A stretch of 64,000 nt of DNA from Doryteuthis pealeii (GCA_023376005.1 CM042151.1:80520199-80584198); one strand, 5' to 3'. Shown: positions 1 to 10,805, counted from the first letter of the stretch. Notes: generated by a model not told the origin, from the sequence alone. Numbers and translations are program-made.

Positions 1-145
1 GAAATGTGCATACAAAGATTGACTTTTTCTCGATTTGTTTACGCCTTACATTTGAACAGATATGCTCGCCTAATTCATTAATTATCAACTAATTAATTTT
101 CAAATTAGGTATGACTTCAATTAAGCACATATTCTCCCAAAAATT
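1..145 (+). repeat. Dispersed repeat, 3' part, cut by window start
   Basis: Nearly the same sequence recurs at 58,029-58,165, through the shared ending ATTCTCCCAAAA. The first bases (GAAATGTGCATACA) correspond to the 3' half of the hammerhead-like motif seen complete at 58,005-58,044, so the window edge cuts through that motif. No coding potential. Confidence 0.7.
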
Positions 146-169
146 TTCGGCTATCACCATCTCAAACAG

Positions 170-560
170 ACTGTTTGTTTACTTTCATATATGTATATAT
201 AATGTTTTACTACCAAGGACCAGTGAATATACCACTGTATGATGATTTGATTATTACAACATTTGATATGTTTAGTTAAGAGCTACTGCTAAATAGTTCA
301 ATATGTAAAATGTATAATAATCTTGATTTAACTCTCTCACTCTTTCTTTTTTTTCCTTCCTTCTTTTCCTCTTTTCATTATTTTTGAATGAAACAGATTA
401 GTGTTATTGCTTCCCCGTGCTCACCCCCTCTCTCTATCTAATAAAAATGGAATGGCCCATTATTTATCTGAGGTGACTACACTCATAAGAAATAAGAATT
501 TGTCAGAAAAGCAACACCAGATAATCAGAATTTACATTTTTGCATTTTATCTTGGACAAT
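170..560 (+). repeat. Diverged direct duplicate, unit A
   Basis: This segment is repeated about 800 bp downstream at 965-1,430. Both units share blocks such as ATTTGATATGTTTA, TTCAATATGTAAAATG and AGCAACACCAGATAATCAG, and both hold a pyrimidine tract in the middle. The two are clearly diverged. The open frame across 401-646 is not recognisable as a protein and is not kept open in the second unit. Confidence 0.65.
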
Positions 561-964
561 TTGATGATAATAAAGGGAAGATTAAAGAACTAGAGTATTA
601 TATTATACTAGCAAAAGTTCCAGGTCTATGGCCGTACTATATATAAAGATTGGACCATAAATAGGCGAGAGATTTCGAGTTGAATGGCTTAGACTGTGAT
701 TTTGTTCACTAAAATTAAACTAAACTGCTGGTATAGCTATGGTAGAAAACAGGCAGCGAACAATATTTTAGCATCAGTAGAAGCTGGTATATGGACATTT
801 CCGCAAATCGATGGATTTTGGTTTAATTAATTAATTATATCCCTTAATCAGAAAAAAAAATCAATAACCAAATTTAGTGTGTTTCTTATTTAGAAGGACA
901 TTAAGGTGTATGCAAGATTTCAAATCTGAGTGACCTCCCATTTAGGAGTTATACGTCGACATGT

Positions 965-1113
965 ACATACCAAACTTCCTTTTATATATATATAGATTAC
1001 TAACAGGACTTGTGGATATACCACAGTATGATAATTCAATTATAACATTTGATATGTTTACTCAAGAGCTATTGAAATAGTTCAATATGTAAAATGTATA
1101 ATAATCTTTATTT

Positions 1114-1151
<38 letters not shown>

Positions 1152-1430
1152 ATTTTTCATTTTTCTTCTTTTCCTCTTTTCGTTATGTTTGAATGAAACA
1201 GAATAGCTTTTTGCTTCCACGTTCTCACCCGTCTCTCTATCATTCGCCTACCCTCTTTCTTTCTTTCTGTGTAGCATGTTCTTTTTCTTCCCTTTCTTTC
1301 TTTCTAATAAATATGCAATGGTTCATTATTTAGCTGAGGTTACAACACTATTAAGAAATAAGAAATCGGTGGATAAGCAACACCAGATAATCAGAATTTA
1401 CATTTTTGCATTTCATCTGGGATAATTTGG
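965..1430 (+). repeat. Diverged direct duplicate, unit B
   Basis: Partner of 170-560. It differs by a longer TC microsatellite (about 1,113-1,149), an extra TTTC-rich stretch near 1,255-1,305, and point changes. No gene is seen in it. Confidence 0.65.
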
Positions 1431-1515
1431 ACGGTCTCATTTTTAACCAGAGGGTATTGCAAGATGATAACGGTCATACAATTAAGGAACACAAGTACTA
1501 ATATATTGATATTTT

Positions 1516-1522
<7 letters not shown>

Positions 1523-1605
<83 letters not shown>

Positions 1606-1612
1606 TTGTGTT
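1523..1612 (+). repeat. Compound microsatellite (TC)n(TA)n(TG)n
   Basis: A TC run passes into a TA run and then a TG run. A second TG/TA compound run lies at 1,936-1,996. Confidence 0.9.
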
Positions 1613-1697
1613 TGTGTCTGTGTGTGTTTGAAGAAAAAGTGGAAGTAAATCCGACATTATGTAATATTATAGAAATTGAAAAAACACAAGTTAAATT

Positions 1698-1891
1698 AAC
1701 GAATGATGTTTAATAAACAGACGCTGCAGTATTTGAATATCAACAAAAGCAGCCACATACCAAAAGCAGAGGCTCGCAGACTTTTGTTTTCATTAATAAT
1801 TTATTTTCCCTTAAACCAACGAAAGCCCTGAGGAAGGTTTGTTAAACAAACTGAAACACTGCAACATCAGCTTATTAAACATCATTCGTTA
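1698..1891. repeat. Short inverted-repeat element with hammerhead-like core
   Basis: The ends AACGAATGATGTTTAATAA (1,698-1,716) and its reverse complement (1,873-1,891) match exactly, and weaker pairing continues inward to about 1,735 and 1,855. Near the right arm, CTGAGGA is followed by a strong hairpin (GTTTGT, TAA, ACAAAC) and then GAAA. That is the stem II block of a hammerhead ribozyme. Stem I and the cleavage dinucleotide cannot be made to fit, so this is called only core-like. Confidence 0.55.
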
Positions 1892-1935
1892 AAGAAACTT
1901 GTTTTTTTTTTTTTCATTTTTTATAATATTACATA

Positions 1936-1996
<61 letters not shown>
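1936..1996 (+). repeat. (TG)n(TA)n microsatellite
   Basis: A short TG run is followed by a long uninterrupted TA run. Confidence 0.9.
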
Positions 1997-1999
<3 letters not shown>

Positions 2000-2004
<5 letters not shown>

Positions 2005-2810
2005 AGTGATCATATAGTTTGAGGAAAGCATTGTACAGATCAATAATTTGTTAATGAGAGATTTTTATTATCTCCCTTGGCTGTCACTCTTTAGTATACG
2101 ATTATTGTTTGTTTGTTTGTTTCGATTGCAAACACTTGTATTTTAAAAAAAAGTTTATCCCAAAATTTTATAGTTTCTTCCATTTACCCCCCAAAATACG
2201 TATTCCAAAAAAATAGAAAAAAAGTAAGTACCATGGATCTTATTATTATTATTCATCTATATTTTTTTACAAATGGATATAAATTTGAATTTGAATAGTT
2301 TTCTGTGTTTATTGTTTTTGTCGTAAACTGGGTAATTGCCAGTTAGTGTCCGTCCGTCCAACGATTAATAATCATTTAAGTTAGAAATAAGAATATAGAA
2401 CTACTTAATGAAGAAAAAGAAAAGTTAAAAATGAGAACCATATTATGATATGATCTTTGTATGTAAGTACGGATAAATAAATGGGAAAAGAAAGTTGTTT
2501 TTCGTTGTGTATCGTATCAAAGTGTCAGTATGTAATTAATTAGATTATTATATGAGTTGCAAAAATGCGTTTATAACTGTGTTGTTGTGTATTCAATTAT
2601 TGAAAGAAAGAATAAATTGTAAATATGTAACTGTAAATTTAATTTGGATAAGAATAATAAGATAGTTCATCATTTATTTTGCATGTACTTCTACTCACTT
2701 GTATCTTTTTTAAACAAATATTTATTGAACTGTTTGGCGAAAATTAATTGTATTCTTCAGCAGACTAATTCAACTTCTTCTAAGGAAGGTTTATATTTGT
2801 GTAATGTGTA
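2000..2810. other. AT-rich stretch without recognised feature
   Basis: No frame with recognisable protein similarity, no tRNA fold and no clear repeat boundary. The two short open frames here (61 and 106 codons) read as low-complexity or microsatellite-encoded peptides. Confidence 0.5.
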
Positions 2811-2811
2811 T

Positions 2812-2965
2812 GGACGTACGATATATTTGTGTACATACGTACGATCTCTATATATATTTGTGTACGTACGATATATTGTGTACGTACGTACGCTCTATAT
2901 TTATATTATGTCTGTACTTACGATCTGTATTTATTTATATTTGTGTACGTGTACGATCTATTGAA
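2812..2965 (+). repeat. GTACGTACGATCTATAT-type minisatellite
   Basis: About five imperfect units of roughly 30 bp, each combining GTACGTACG with ATCTATAT/ATATATTTGTGT. Both overlapping open frames are simply this repeat read in two phases, giving strings rich in Y, L, C and V. Confidence 0.75.
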
Positions 2966-3106
2966 CTAGAGATATTTGTGAAAATCGATAGTGTTTGGTG
3001 GTAATTTTAATTTTCTACGTTCGTAAAATCAAAACAATATCAAAAAGAACTAAAAAGTTTTATATCAAGTAAATAAATCATTACAACATTAGAAATGGTT
3101 TAATGT

Positions 3107-3290
3107 TTAGCTCGCTTGTCTCGCAGATATATTACTAAACTAACTGAATACTGAGTTCGATCCTCTTTGGATGCCCGATACTTGTGACATTGTGTCCCAA
3201 CCTATCAGCTACAGCGGACAGTACCAAGTTTTACCGTCTTTAATACTCGATTTATTTGTCCACATTCCACGTTTGACACAAGATTTTTTT
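3107..3290 (+). repeat. Possible decayed tRNA-derived SINE
   Basis: TTTAGCTCGCTTGTCTCGC resembles a box A region, and GAGTTCGATCC about 50 bp later fits a box B. No second copy was found in the window, so this rests on promoter-like spacing only. The rest of 3,000-3,540 holds nothing recognised. Confidence 0.35.
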
Positions 3291-3539
3291 TTTTAAATCA
3301 ATAAACAGTAAGCACACCACTGAATAAAAATCGATGAATCGGGCATAGATCGAACAACTGTCGTAATCGTATCCTTTTCATTAACTACATGCGGTGCAAT
3401 TAATATTTTATTTGGATTTAGAATAAAATGAGGAGGTGCATAGTGGCCATGAGACATGCTTGCTTATGATGATACAACTCGTTCTAAAGCAAAAACCGAA
3501 GTTCTGAGTTAAACAAATTTGATTTAAAAAAATTATTTT

Positions 3540-4130
3540 CCTGATCTTGATATTTCGTAATGTTTTCTACTTAAAAGGGGGGGGGGTACATTTTCAATAG
3601 TGTTTTCCTTCAAAACATATACTTTGATGTACTAAAATAAGGTTTGCATTAGGTAGATATTTATTTTTAGAATCTAAAAATATAACATTTTAAACTTAAC
3701 ATCAGGCTTTTCATATTTTAAATGAATTTTATATATTAATTTTTCATAGCAAAAATACTAAATTAAAGTTTTGAAATAAAATAACTACTGCATTATAAAA
3801 TTCATTAATTGATAAATCAATACTGAAAATTTCATCAAAATCAGATAATTACCTGATTTTTGGTCAATTTTTTTGCAATCGCCAATGTTAACTTAAATTT
3901 GTAAACAAGCCATTTTAAGCCAGCGTCTCAGAACGAAAGCGATAGAAATTGACCGAAAAAAATCGTTTTAAATCTATTAAAAATAAATTGTATATGTAAT
4001 AATATTTTTCTTTTTTTAATGATGGTCATTACGTTACTATTTATCGTTTTAGACAATAGTTAAATAATAGATTTAATTAATTTTAATTCGTTCTTAAAAT
4101 TCGTAGCAGCCGATTTTTTGGGTATACCTA
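3540..4130 (-). repeat. AT-rich dispersed repeat family, inverted copy
   Basis: The reverse complement of this region matches about 14,990-15,540 and, more weakly, 18,160-18,400. Shared blocks include TACCAAAAATCAGG, GAAATTTTCAGTATTGATTT and a TTTTTAGATTCTAAAA core. The outer end carries GGTATACC, also seen at about 17,020. No transposase or other coding region is visible. Probably a non-autonomous mobile element of unknown class. Confidence 0.65.
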
Positions 4131-4480
4131 ATGTATATGTGTGTGCCTAATAATCGACGTGTGTTAGGGGTGAAAGGTTAATTCTTGTGGTTTACGATCA
4201 CGGCTAGGTGCTTTTTTCTTCCACTTTTCATGACTGCTTCAGGTCGCACCTGCAAATGTCATTTGTCAGGGGTTGCGGTTGGGAGTGGGGTTTAACAAAA
4301 TATTCACGTTCTGTGACTTGGAGTAAGGGGGCATTTACTTTATTTCAGTAGGTAATAAAGTTGTTAAAAATGTAGGTCTCTTCTGTCAACAGGGCAATAT
4401 AAATGTTATTATAGCGTACAATTTCTGGTAATCCTTAACTTATTCCTCGTAAATTCCTACAATGAAATAAACTGAACCTT

Positions 4481-4623
4481 CATTTTATGTCCGTGTTTTT
4501 GCAATAAATGTTTTATTTTTCTTGCACCCGTTATTTTACAATACTGAATATATTTTCTTTATTTAAAAACATTTATTGCAAACATATTTAAAACATTTAT
4601 TGCGAAAACACGGACATAAAATG
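4481..4623. repeat. Fold-back element with 35-bp arms
   Basis: The arm 4,481-4,515 (CATTTTATGTCCGTG...) and the arm 4,589-4,623 are reverse complements with one mismatch, separated by 73 bp. The flanks at 4,130-4,480 and 4,624-4,820 show no gene. Confidence 0.75.
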
Positions 4624-4821
4624 AATAGGCAAACTCGACTTTAGTCAATATTGCTTAAAGACTTGAGGCTTATTCCATAAGCTTCCCATCCCCAACAGTT
4701 CAAAGCTTCAGGACCCCAGGTCTGCTGCTAGTCAAATATATAGGTGAATAATAAGTGCATGTTATATTTTCCATTTATCATATAGTACCTAAATAATGAG
4801 AATGGATTTATCTGTTTTTCA

Positions 4822-5442
4822 TCTCTTATTATAATGGAGATTGTGTGTTTGTCTGTCTGTAACTGAAACTATATCACTACTCAAGTCACAATTCCTTTAG
4901 TTATTTACATCACATTCTCCATGATTTTATTTTTATTTAATCCTTAATTATTGATGAAATTGGTTCATATTATCAATACTGTTGGCCACATCTACATACC
5001 AATAGCATGCAATTTTATTTATATATACAACTAAATAGTGGTTTACAATGTGAAAGGAAGGCTAATTTGCATATTGATATCAAAAATTGATTTTAATAAG
5101 TATGTGCTTAGTATTATTTATTTCTAATTGTTTGGTTTTATCTTAATGAATATGAGCAAAAATCTCTTCTATAAATCTTAAAAGAAATCGATTAACAAGA
5201 AGAAATAACTGTAATTTTATTCTTTACTTCCTATTTTAACTAAATAGTTAAATTAGGAAAACTTTTCAATGAAAGACAGGAGAGATGGAAGAGTAAGTTT
5301 CAGTTGTTCTATTTTTTGATTATTTGCCTCTCTGTTTCAAATCATTTTATCTGCATTTTTATTTAGTTTTATTAACCTTTCTAATTTTATATAATATTTT
5401 ATAACCTTAAAACTTCACCCGGAGGGTGTGTATATTTGCTAG
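4822..5442 (+). mobile_element. Helitron-like non-autonomous element
   Basis: The 5' end reads A|TCTCTTATTATAATGGAG followed by TTTGTCTGTCTG, the usual form of invertebrate Helitron starts (TC after a host A). The 3' end has a perfect GC-rich hairpin CACCC-GGA-GGGTG at 5,416-5,428, then 10 nt, then CTAG followed by a host T. A TC start, a hairpin about 10 nt before CTRR, and A/T flanks are the defining Helitron signatures. At 621 bp with no Rep/helicase frame it must be non-autonomous. Ends were placed by eye. Confidence 0.7.
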
Positions 5443-6410
5443 TATAAATAATGTCTAACAAAACCTCAGCAGAGAGAAACAATAAGATCTCACAGGACTT
5501 GTTGATTCAATCTTGCAATTGCTAATTAATCTATTCACCTTATATCTTTGCTTTGTAAACCTTTTTCCTTATCCTTAATACTTGTTGTCTTGCTAATATT
5601 TCTCTGTTAGCTATGATACTCAAGTTAGAAAAATACACAAGTTTTTTTCCTGTTTTCTTTAATAATTCCTTTCTTTATTCACAGATTTCAGTTGTAGTGG
5701 AAAATAAATGAAAACATCTGATGGTTTTATGTAAATGAACAGGATTAAAGGTACACTGATCAACACACATTAATCAAAAGCATTTTTCATATGAGATTGT
5801 ATTTATATTTTCTGATTTTATACCAATACCTATGGTGTACTAGAGATTACTAAAACCCAGACTGAGTACAGACATTATGAAAGACTGGAGACTTTTCTTT
5901 ACTCTAGAAAAGTGTGTGGACTGATATTTTCAGAGAATTTGTTTGAAAAAAAAAATGCTAGTAAACACTACTGAGAAATCCAACACTTGCGAAATTAGTA
6001 AGTCAGCATTTTCCCAAATATCGATTTTTGAAACTTTTAGGTTTAGAAATAAAATTCACATTATTTCTAAACCAAAATACATTTTTTATAGAAATTTTTA
6101 AAAGACATTCCAGCCCAGAACATGAGTGCTATTTGAACCTCTCATGTTAAACGGTTAAATTTTCCTACTTTTCATTCAGCAAAAATATATGCTCTGATGA
6201 AGACAAGTGGTTTATAAAGTGTCTCTAGCAATTTTCTTCATTTTAATTTTAAATTGATTTCAATTGAATTACACTTTGTAAACCCCACAGGTTGAAACAG
6301 ATATCTGTTAGCACAATATATAATATTGTTTTTCAATTTATATATCTCATAAATTCATATAGACATACAAGGAATAATCACTGAAACTACTACCAATGAC
6401 CCCATCCAAT
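5443..6410. other. AT-rich intergenic stretch with decayed hammerhead-like core
   Basis: No gene recognised. At about 6,195-6,230, CTGATGA is followed by AGACA...TGTCT, a plausible stem II, but the GAAA that should follow is replaced by CTAG. This looks like a decayed relative of the hammerhead-like motifs elsewhere in the window. Confidence 0.45.
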
Positions 6411-6700
6411 GACCCCATCCAACCTCCAAGATATATAACCCGCTTTGAAGGGATTGTTCAAAAAACATTCTAATAACATTAATGACCCCATCCAACCACT
6501 GAGATATATAACCCGCTTTGAAAGATTTGTCCAAAAAACATTCTAATAACACCAATGACCCCATCCAATCTCCGAGATATATAACCCGCATTGAAGGGTT
6601 TGTCCAAAAAACATTCTAATAACATCAATGACCCCATCCTACTTCGGAGACGTATAACTTTGAAAGGTATGTCCAAAAGGCATTCTTTTCCATTGATGAA
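6411..6700 (+). repeat. 73-bp minisatellite upstream of the 16-finger gene
   Basis: GACCCCATCC recurs at 6,411, 6,484, 6,557 and 6,630, an exact 73-bp period, with an extra partial start at 6,398. Each unit contains GATATATAACCCGC and CCAAAAAACATTC; the fourth is degenerate. The array ends about 140 bp before the ZNF start codon. The open frames on the - strand here are the repeat itself. Confidence 0.9.
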
Positions 6701-6748
6701 CTATAGCAGGGAACACAGGTATTTTTGACAAATCATACAAGGAATTGT

Positions 6749-6766
6749 TTACTTAGTAATTTGCAG
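6749..6766 (+). promoter_or_regulatory. Possible 3' splice site before 16-finger ZNF
   Basis: TTTACTTAGTAATTTGCAG ends at 6,766, 74 bp before the ATG at 6,841. A 5' UTR exon spliced onto a single coding exon is common for this gene type. The pyrimidine tract is short, so this is only a candidate. Confidence 0.3.
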
Positions 6767-6840
6767 ACTTCCATAGGCACATAAACCCGAAGTTCCATTA
6801 GGACCAGTGATTTCTGGGATTGATCTATATCAAAGACAAC

Positions 6841-8217
6841 ATGGAAACAGGAGAAGGAGAAGAATCATATTCTTGTGAGCTGTGTGGATCAACATTTTCA
6901 ATGAGTTCCCAATTAGAAAATCACATGCAAATGCACACAGAAGAGAAACCATATTCGGGCCAAGTTTGTGGCTCAACACTTTCAGAGAGTTCACCTCCAA
7001 AATCTCACATCCCAACGCACACTGTAGAGAAGCCATATTCTTGTGAAGTGTGTGGATTAGCATTTTCACAAAGTACCCATTTAAAAGTGCACGTCCGCAT
7101 ACACACTGGTGAGAAACCATATTCTTGCAAAGTTTGTGGATCAGCATTTACGCAGGACTCAAATTTAAAAAAGCACATGCAAACGCACACTGGAGAGAAA
7201 CCTTATTTTTGTGATGTATGTGGATCAACGTTTTCCCTGAATTCACATTTAAAAAGACACATGCAAACGCACACCAAAGAAAAACTTTATTCTTGCAAAG
7301 TATGTAGTTCATCCTTTGCAGAGAGTTCATCTCTAAAATATCACATGCGAATACACACTGGAGAAAAACCGTATTCTTGTGAAGTGTGTAAAGCAGCATT
7401 TACACAAAGTGCCCATCTAAAAACACATATGCGAACACACACTGGTGAGAAACCGTATCATTGTGAGGTGTGTGATTCATCATTTTCAGGAAGTTCATCT
7501 CTAAAGTCTCACATGCGAACTCATACTGGAGAAAAACCATATTCTTGTGAAGTGTGTAAAGCAGCATTTTTGACGAGCTCTCATTTAAAAGCACACATGC
7601 GGACACATACTGGGGAGAAACCATATTGTTGTGAAGTGTGTGGATCATCATTTTCACAGAATTCAAATTTAAAAACACATATGAGAATACACTCTGGAGG
7701 GAAACAATATTCATGTGAGGTGTGTAGTTCCACATTTTTACTTAGTTCACATTTAAAAACACATATGCGAACACACACAAAAGAGAAACCTTATTCTTGC
7801 AAAGTGTGTGGATCAGCATTTTCATTCAGTTCATCTTTAAAAATACACATTCGAACACACACTGGAGAGAAACCATATGCTTGTGAAGTGTGCAGCTCGG
7901 CTTTTTTAACAAGTTATCATTTAAAAACACACATGCGAACACACACTGGAGAGAAACCATACTTTTGTGAATTGTGTGGATCAGCATTTTCTCAGGATTC
8001 ATCTTTAAAAATACACATGTATGAACACACTGGGGAAAAACCTTATGCTTGTGAGGTATGTGAATCAGCATTTTCAAACAGTTCAAATTTAAAAAGGCAT
8101 ATGCGGACACACACTGGAGAAAAACCCTACACTTGTGAGGTGTGTGGATCAGCATTCTCAATGAGTTCAAATTTAAGAAGGCATATGCAAATACACACAA
8201 AAGAGCAGGTATTGTGA
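6841..8217 (+). CDS. C2H2 zinc-finger protein, 16 tandem fingers
   Basis: Predicted 458-residue nuclear DNA-binding protein made almost wholly of C2H2 fingers. The first cysteine of each finger falls at residue 12 and every 28 residues up to 432. Finger 2 (residue 40 on) is degenerate: its first Cys is Gly, and the helix has Pro-Pro. The other 15 keep C-x2-C-x12-H-x3-H. Linkers are mostly TGEKPY, with variants such as TKEKL, SGGKQ and TVEKP. No KRAB, SCAN, BTB or other effector domain is visible. The start is the ATG at 6,841 (A at -3, G at +4); the frame opens slightly earlier but without an ATG. The last codons run through CAG|GTATTG, which could be a splice donor, so the C-terminus may extend by splicing. 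Repeat-derived DNA lies on both sides. Typical of the lineage-specific ZNF expansions of octopuses; target sites are unknown. Confidence 0.88.
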   Translation: METGEGEESYSCELCGSTFSMSSQLENHMQMHTEEKPYSGQVCGSTLSESSPPKSHIPTHTVEKPYSCEVCGLAFSQSTHLKVHVRIHTGEKPYSCKVCGSAFTQDSNLKKHMQTHTGEKPYFCDVCGSTFSLNSHLKRHMQTHTKEKLYSCKVCSSSFAESSSLKYHMRIHTGEKPYSCEVCKAAFTQSAHLKTHMRTHTGEKPYHCEVCDSSFSGSSSLKSHMRTHTGEKPYSCEVCKAAFLTSSHLKAHMRTHTGEKPYCCEVCGSSFSQNSNLKTHMRIHSGGKQYSCEVCSSTFLLSSHLKTHMRTHTKEKPYSCKVCGSAFSFSSSLKIHIRTHTGEKPYACEVCSSAFLTSYHLKTHMRTHTGEKPYFCELCGSAFSQDSSLKIHMYEHTGEKPYACEVCESAFSNSSNLKRHMRTHTGEKPYTCEVCGSAFSMSSNLRRHMQIHTKEQVL

Positions 8218-8814
8218 ACTGATGATTTCAGAGTGTTCATCTCTGAAATCCAGCTTGAGAGCAGCTATTCTTTGAATGTCTGAATTTGTTGAGTAAATCT
8301 TTCTTGAAAGTAGAAGCTGTACAGATTGCTCATTTGCTGAAAAAATATTTTGACATCAAATTTGCTATGAAAACTTGTGGAGGTGAATGATATCATTCAT
8401 TTCATTGAACAGATTCTGAAAGAAAATAATCCAGGATTTAATCCCAGAGATTATGAATATGGAAAAGGATACTTTTTACCTATATCTCATCTGGATTGCT
8501 TTATGAGATATCACACATGAATTTATCTTTTCGTGAGAAAAATTATAGACAAGTGTGGAATAAGGACAAATTTAGAAAGTTGTTCTTTTTTTTTCTTACT
8601 AATGCAATTTTCAGCACAAGGGTTGACAATGAAATGAATAAAAACAAATATGATTATAAACCAGAAAATGCCTGGATACAAAATTAATGGTTGATTTAAA
8701 TGAAACTGGTTAATGGGTAAAAAGAGACAGTGATTCAAAAGAAAAAGAATATTGAAGTAAACGAGAGTGCAATTGATAAAGAGAAAGATTGATAATAAGA
8801 AAATTTAGTTATGC
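8218..8814. other. 3' flank of 16-finger ZNF, no gene
   Basis: Likely 3' UTR and intergenic sequence. The short open frames around 8,496-8,738 on both strands show no recognisable family. No clear terminator or dominant poly(A) signal could be chosen. Confidence 0.5.
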
Positions 8815-8985
8815 TATTGCAGTCACTTTGAGGCTCATAATCTGGGGAAAGGTATGAACTTCCTCATCCCCCAGCTATGGGTTAAATAGTACCACTACTG
8901 TTCTTCAACAAGAATTGCTTTGGCATTAAATAACCCTTGAAAGTTAATATGCCACTAAATAAAGAAACCTTACTTCTTGGATAAG
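8815..8985 (+). repeat. tRNA-derived SINE (type B), 3' body only
   Basis: The run CAGCTATGGGTTAAATAGTA, then GGCATTAAATAACCCTTGAA, matches the body of the SINE at 9,093-9,330. The tRNA-like head is missing. Confidence 0.7.
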
Positions 8986-9092
8986 TTAAAACATCTGAGA
9001 TGAAATTTTAAAAAATTTAACTAAACAAATGTACAGTTTTTTTAATTCATTTTTATATAAAAATTACTTTATAAATTCACTAAGAAAACTTG

Positions 9093-9330
9093 GGGGGTAC
9101 CCATGGCACAGGGGTTAACATCCTGGTCAGTGACATCATAGTAAGTGAGTTTAAACTCCTGTCACTACATTACTTTCCATTTTGGACTAATATCCTTGGG
9201 AAAGGTATGAACTCCTTTATCCCTCCAGCTATGGGTTAAATAGTATTACTATTTTTCTTCTATAAAAAACGGCTTTGGCATTAAATAACCCTTAAAGGTT
9301 GATATTCCATTAAACAAAAAAATAAAAAAA
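9093..9330 (+). repeat. tRNA-derived SINE (type B)
   Basis: The head GTACCCATGGCACAGGGGTT fits a box A region, and GAGTTTAAACTCCTG fits box B. The body contains CCAGCTATGGGTTAAATAGT and GGCATTAAATAACCC, and the element ends in an A-rich tail. Related bodies lie at 8,815, 24,542, 59,785 and 62,905. RNA polymerase III transcription would be expected if intact. Confidence 0.75.
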
Positions 9331-9544
9331 CAAACAATTTTTTGTACATCTTTTTGATTGTCCATGATGTAAAGATATATTTCAGCTTACAATAAAATAT
9401 TTTCCAATATTTTTGTGTTTTCTTTAAATCTTTTTTCAATAGGTACTTTCATTTCCATCTGAGAAAAATGTATATTTTTTATCAAATGGTTTTACTGTGA
9501 TCAAGAAGAAAATGTGGTGTTACCTATCAGTGTCCCATCTATGG

Positions 9545-10095
9545 GTTAAATAGGTGCAATTCCATGTCAAAAACTAGTGGACTTATGTCGATTTTTAGCT
9601 CTCCAAACTGGAGGGAGGGGGGTCGCAAAAATGGCAACTTTTTGTAATCTATTTTTGTCTGTAAATGAGTTCTAGAGCTTCCCTAAACCTAAAAATTGGT
9701 TTATAAAAGCATTTTTGTGTAAGGAATCTATAAATGCTATCAAAAAATCTTAAAATCAACTAATTTTAAATTATTGATGATTTCTGATTTTTTCATAGCA
9801 AGATCAATATTCCAATGTGGCACTGTGTCTATGACAACAATTTTTACTACTATTATTTCACATATATTGAAAATAATTTGTACCAAAAAGATATAATTTG
9901 ATATTTTCTCAGAACTGAAGCTACAATATCAGTTAAAGTTTTGCAAATCAGAAATCATTAATAACTTAAAATTGGTTAATTTTAAGACTAATGCTAACAT
10001 AGACCACACCTGGAAAAACATTTCAGAAAAATTGAAGGGGGTGGGTGATAATTTTACTTTTTTCTGGATGATTTGATGTGCAATTACCCATAGGG
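9545..10095. repeat. Imperfect fold-back element
   Basis: The left part (GCAATTCCATGTCAAA start; ...AACTAATTTTAAATTATTGATGATT near 9,757-9,785) pairs with the right part (AATCATTAATAACTTAAAATTGG near 9,953-9,975; end TTTGATGTGCAATTACCC). Related sequence continues at 10,470-10,805. No coding region. Confidence 0.6.
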
Positions 10096-10340
10096 TAAAA
10101 AGCGAAAACCCTTAGAACACAAAGTCACTTTAAACATTTTACTTAAAATACCAGCCCATAAGCATCAAGTAATTTAATTAAAAATAGGTTGCTGAGTTAC
10201 ATAGTTTAAAGTACCCTATTTAATACTAATAATTTTAAAACTGATCTATTTAACCCATAGATGGGACCCTGAACAGGTAACCCCACATTTTCTTTTTGAC
10301 CACAGTAAAGGGTAATTCCTTATTAAATCATCCAGGCCAT

Positions 10341-10439
10341 CTTCATTACAATCCACACTTGGACAAAATTTCAGAAAAATTGAAGTGCTACCCACTTCAA
10401 TTTTTCTGAAATTTTGTCCAAGTGTGGATTGTAATGAAG
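10341..10439. repeat. Perfect hairpin, 47-bp arms, 5-nt loop
   Basis: 10,341-10,387 and 10,393-10,439 are exact reverse complements around the loop CTACC. The arm contains CACTTGGACAAAATTTCAG. Part of it (CATTTCAGAAAAATTGAAG) also occurs at about 10,019-10,038, so the hairpin is built from the neighbouring repeat family. Confidence 0.85.
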
Positions 10440-10469
10440 TTAGCCAATCCCCAAAATTTGAGTTTCCAT

Positions 10470-10802
10470 TTCCAAAAACTAGTGGATTTATGTTGATTTT
10501 TAGCTCTCCAAATTTAAGGGGTTGCAATAAATGGTGACATTTTGTAACCTATTCTTGTCTGTAAAATGAGTTCTAGAGCTTCCCTACTACTAAAAATTGG
10601 TTTATAAAAGCATTTTTGTCCAAAAAGACAAAAATGCTATCAAAAAAGTATTAAAGTCAACCAATTTTAATGATTTCTAATTTGCAAAGTTTTAACAGAT
10701 GTTGTAGATTTGGTTCTGGGCAAATACAAAACTATTTTTTAGGTACAAAGAAGGGGTGAGTGACAATTTTACTTTTTTCTTGATGATTTGACATGGAATT
10801 GC

Positions 10803-10805
<3 letters not shown>
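10470..10805 (+). repeat. Second copy of the 9.5-kb fold-back family
   Basis: It shares AAAACTAGTGGA, TTTTTAGCTCTCCAAA, GAGTTCTAGAGCTTCCCTA and TTGGTTTATAAAAGCATTTT with 9,560-9,720, and ends with the related GACATGGAATTGCCC. Confidence 0.7.

Noticed and set aside
2812..2965. CRISPR-like or regulatory palindromic array (GTACGTACG)
   Set aside because: Units are contiguous without unique spacers; a simple minisatellite in an animal genome.
6830..8200. Several open frames of 60-124 codons on the - strand opposite the 16-finger ZNF, rich in C, H, L, V and F
   Set aside because: They repeat every 84 bp in register with the fingers and are antisense shadows of the CEVC...HTGEKP code.
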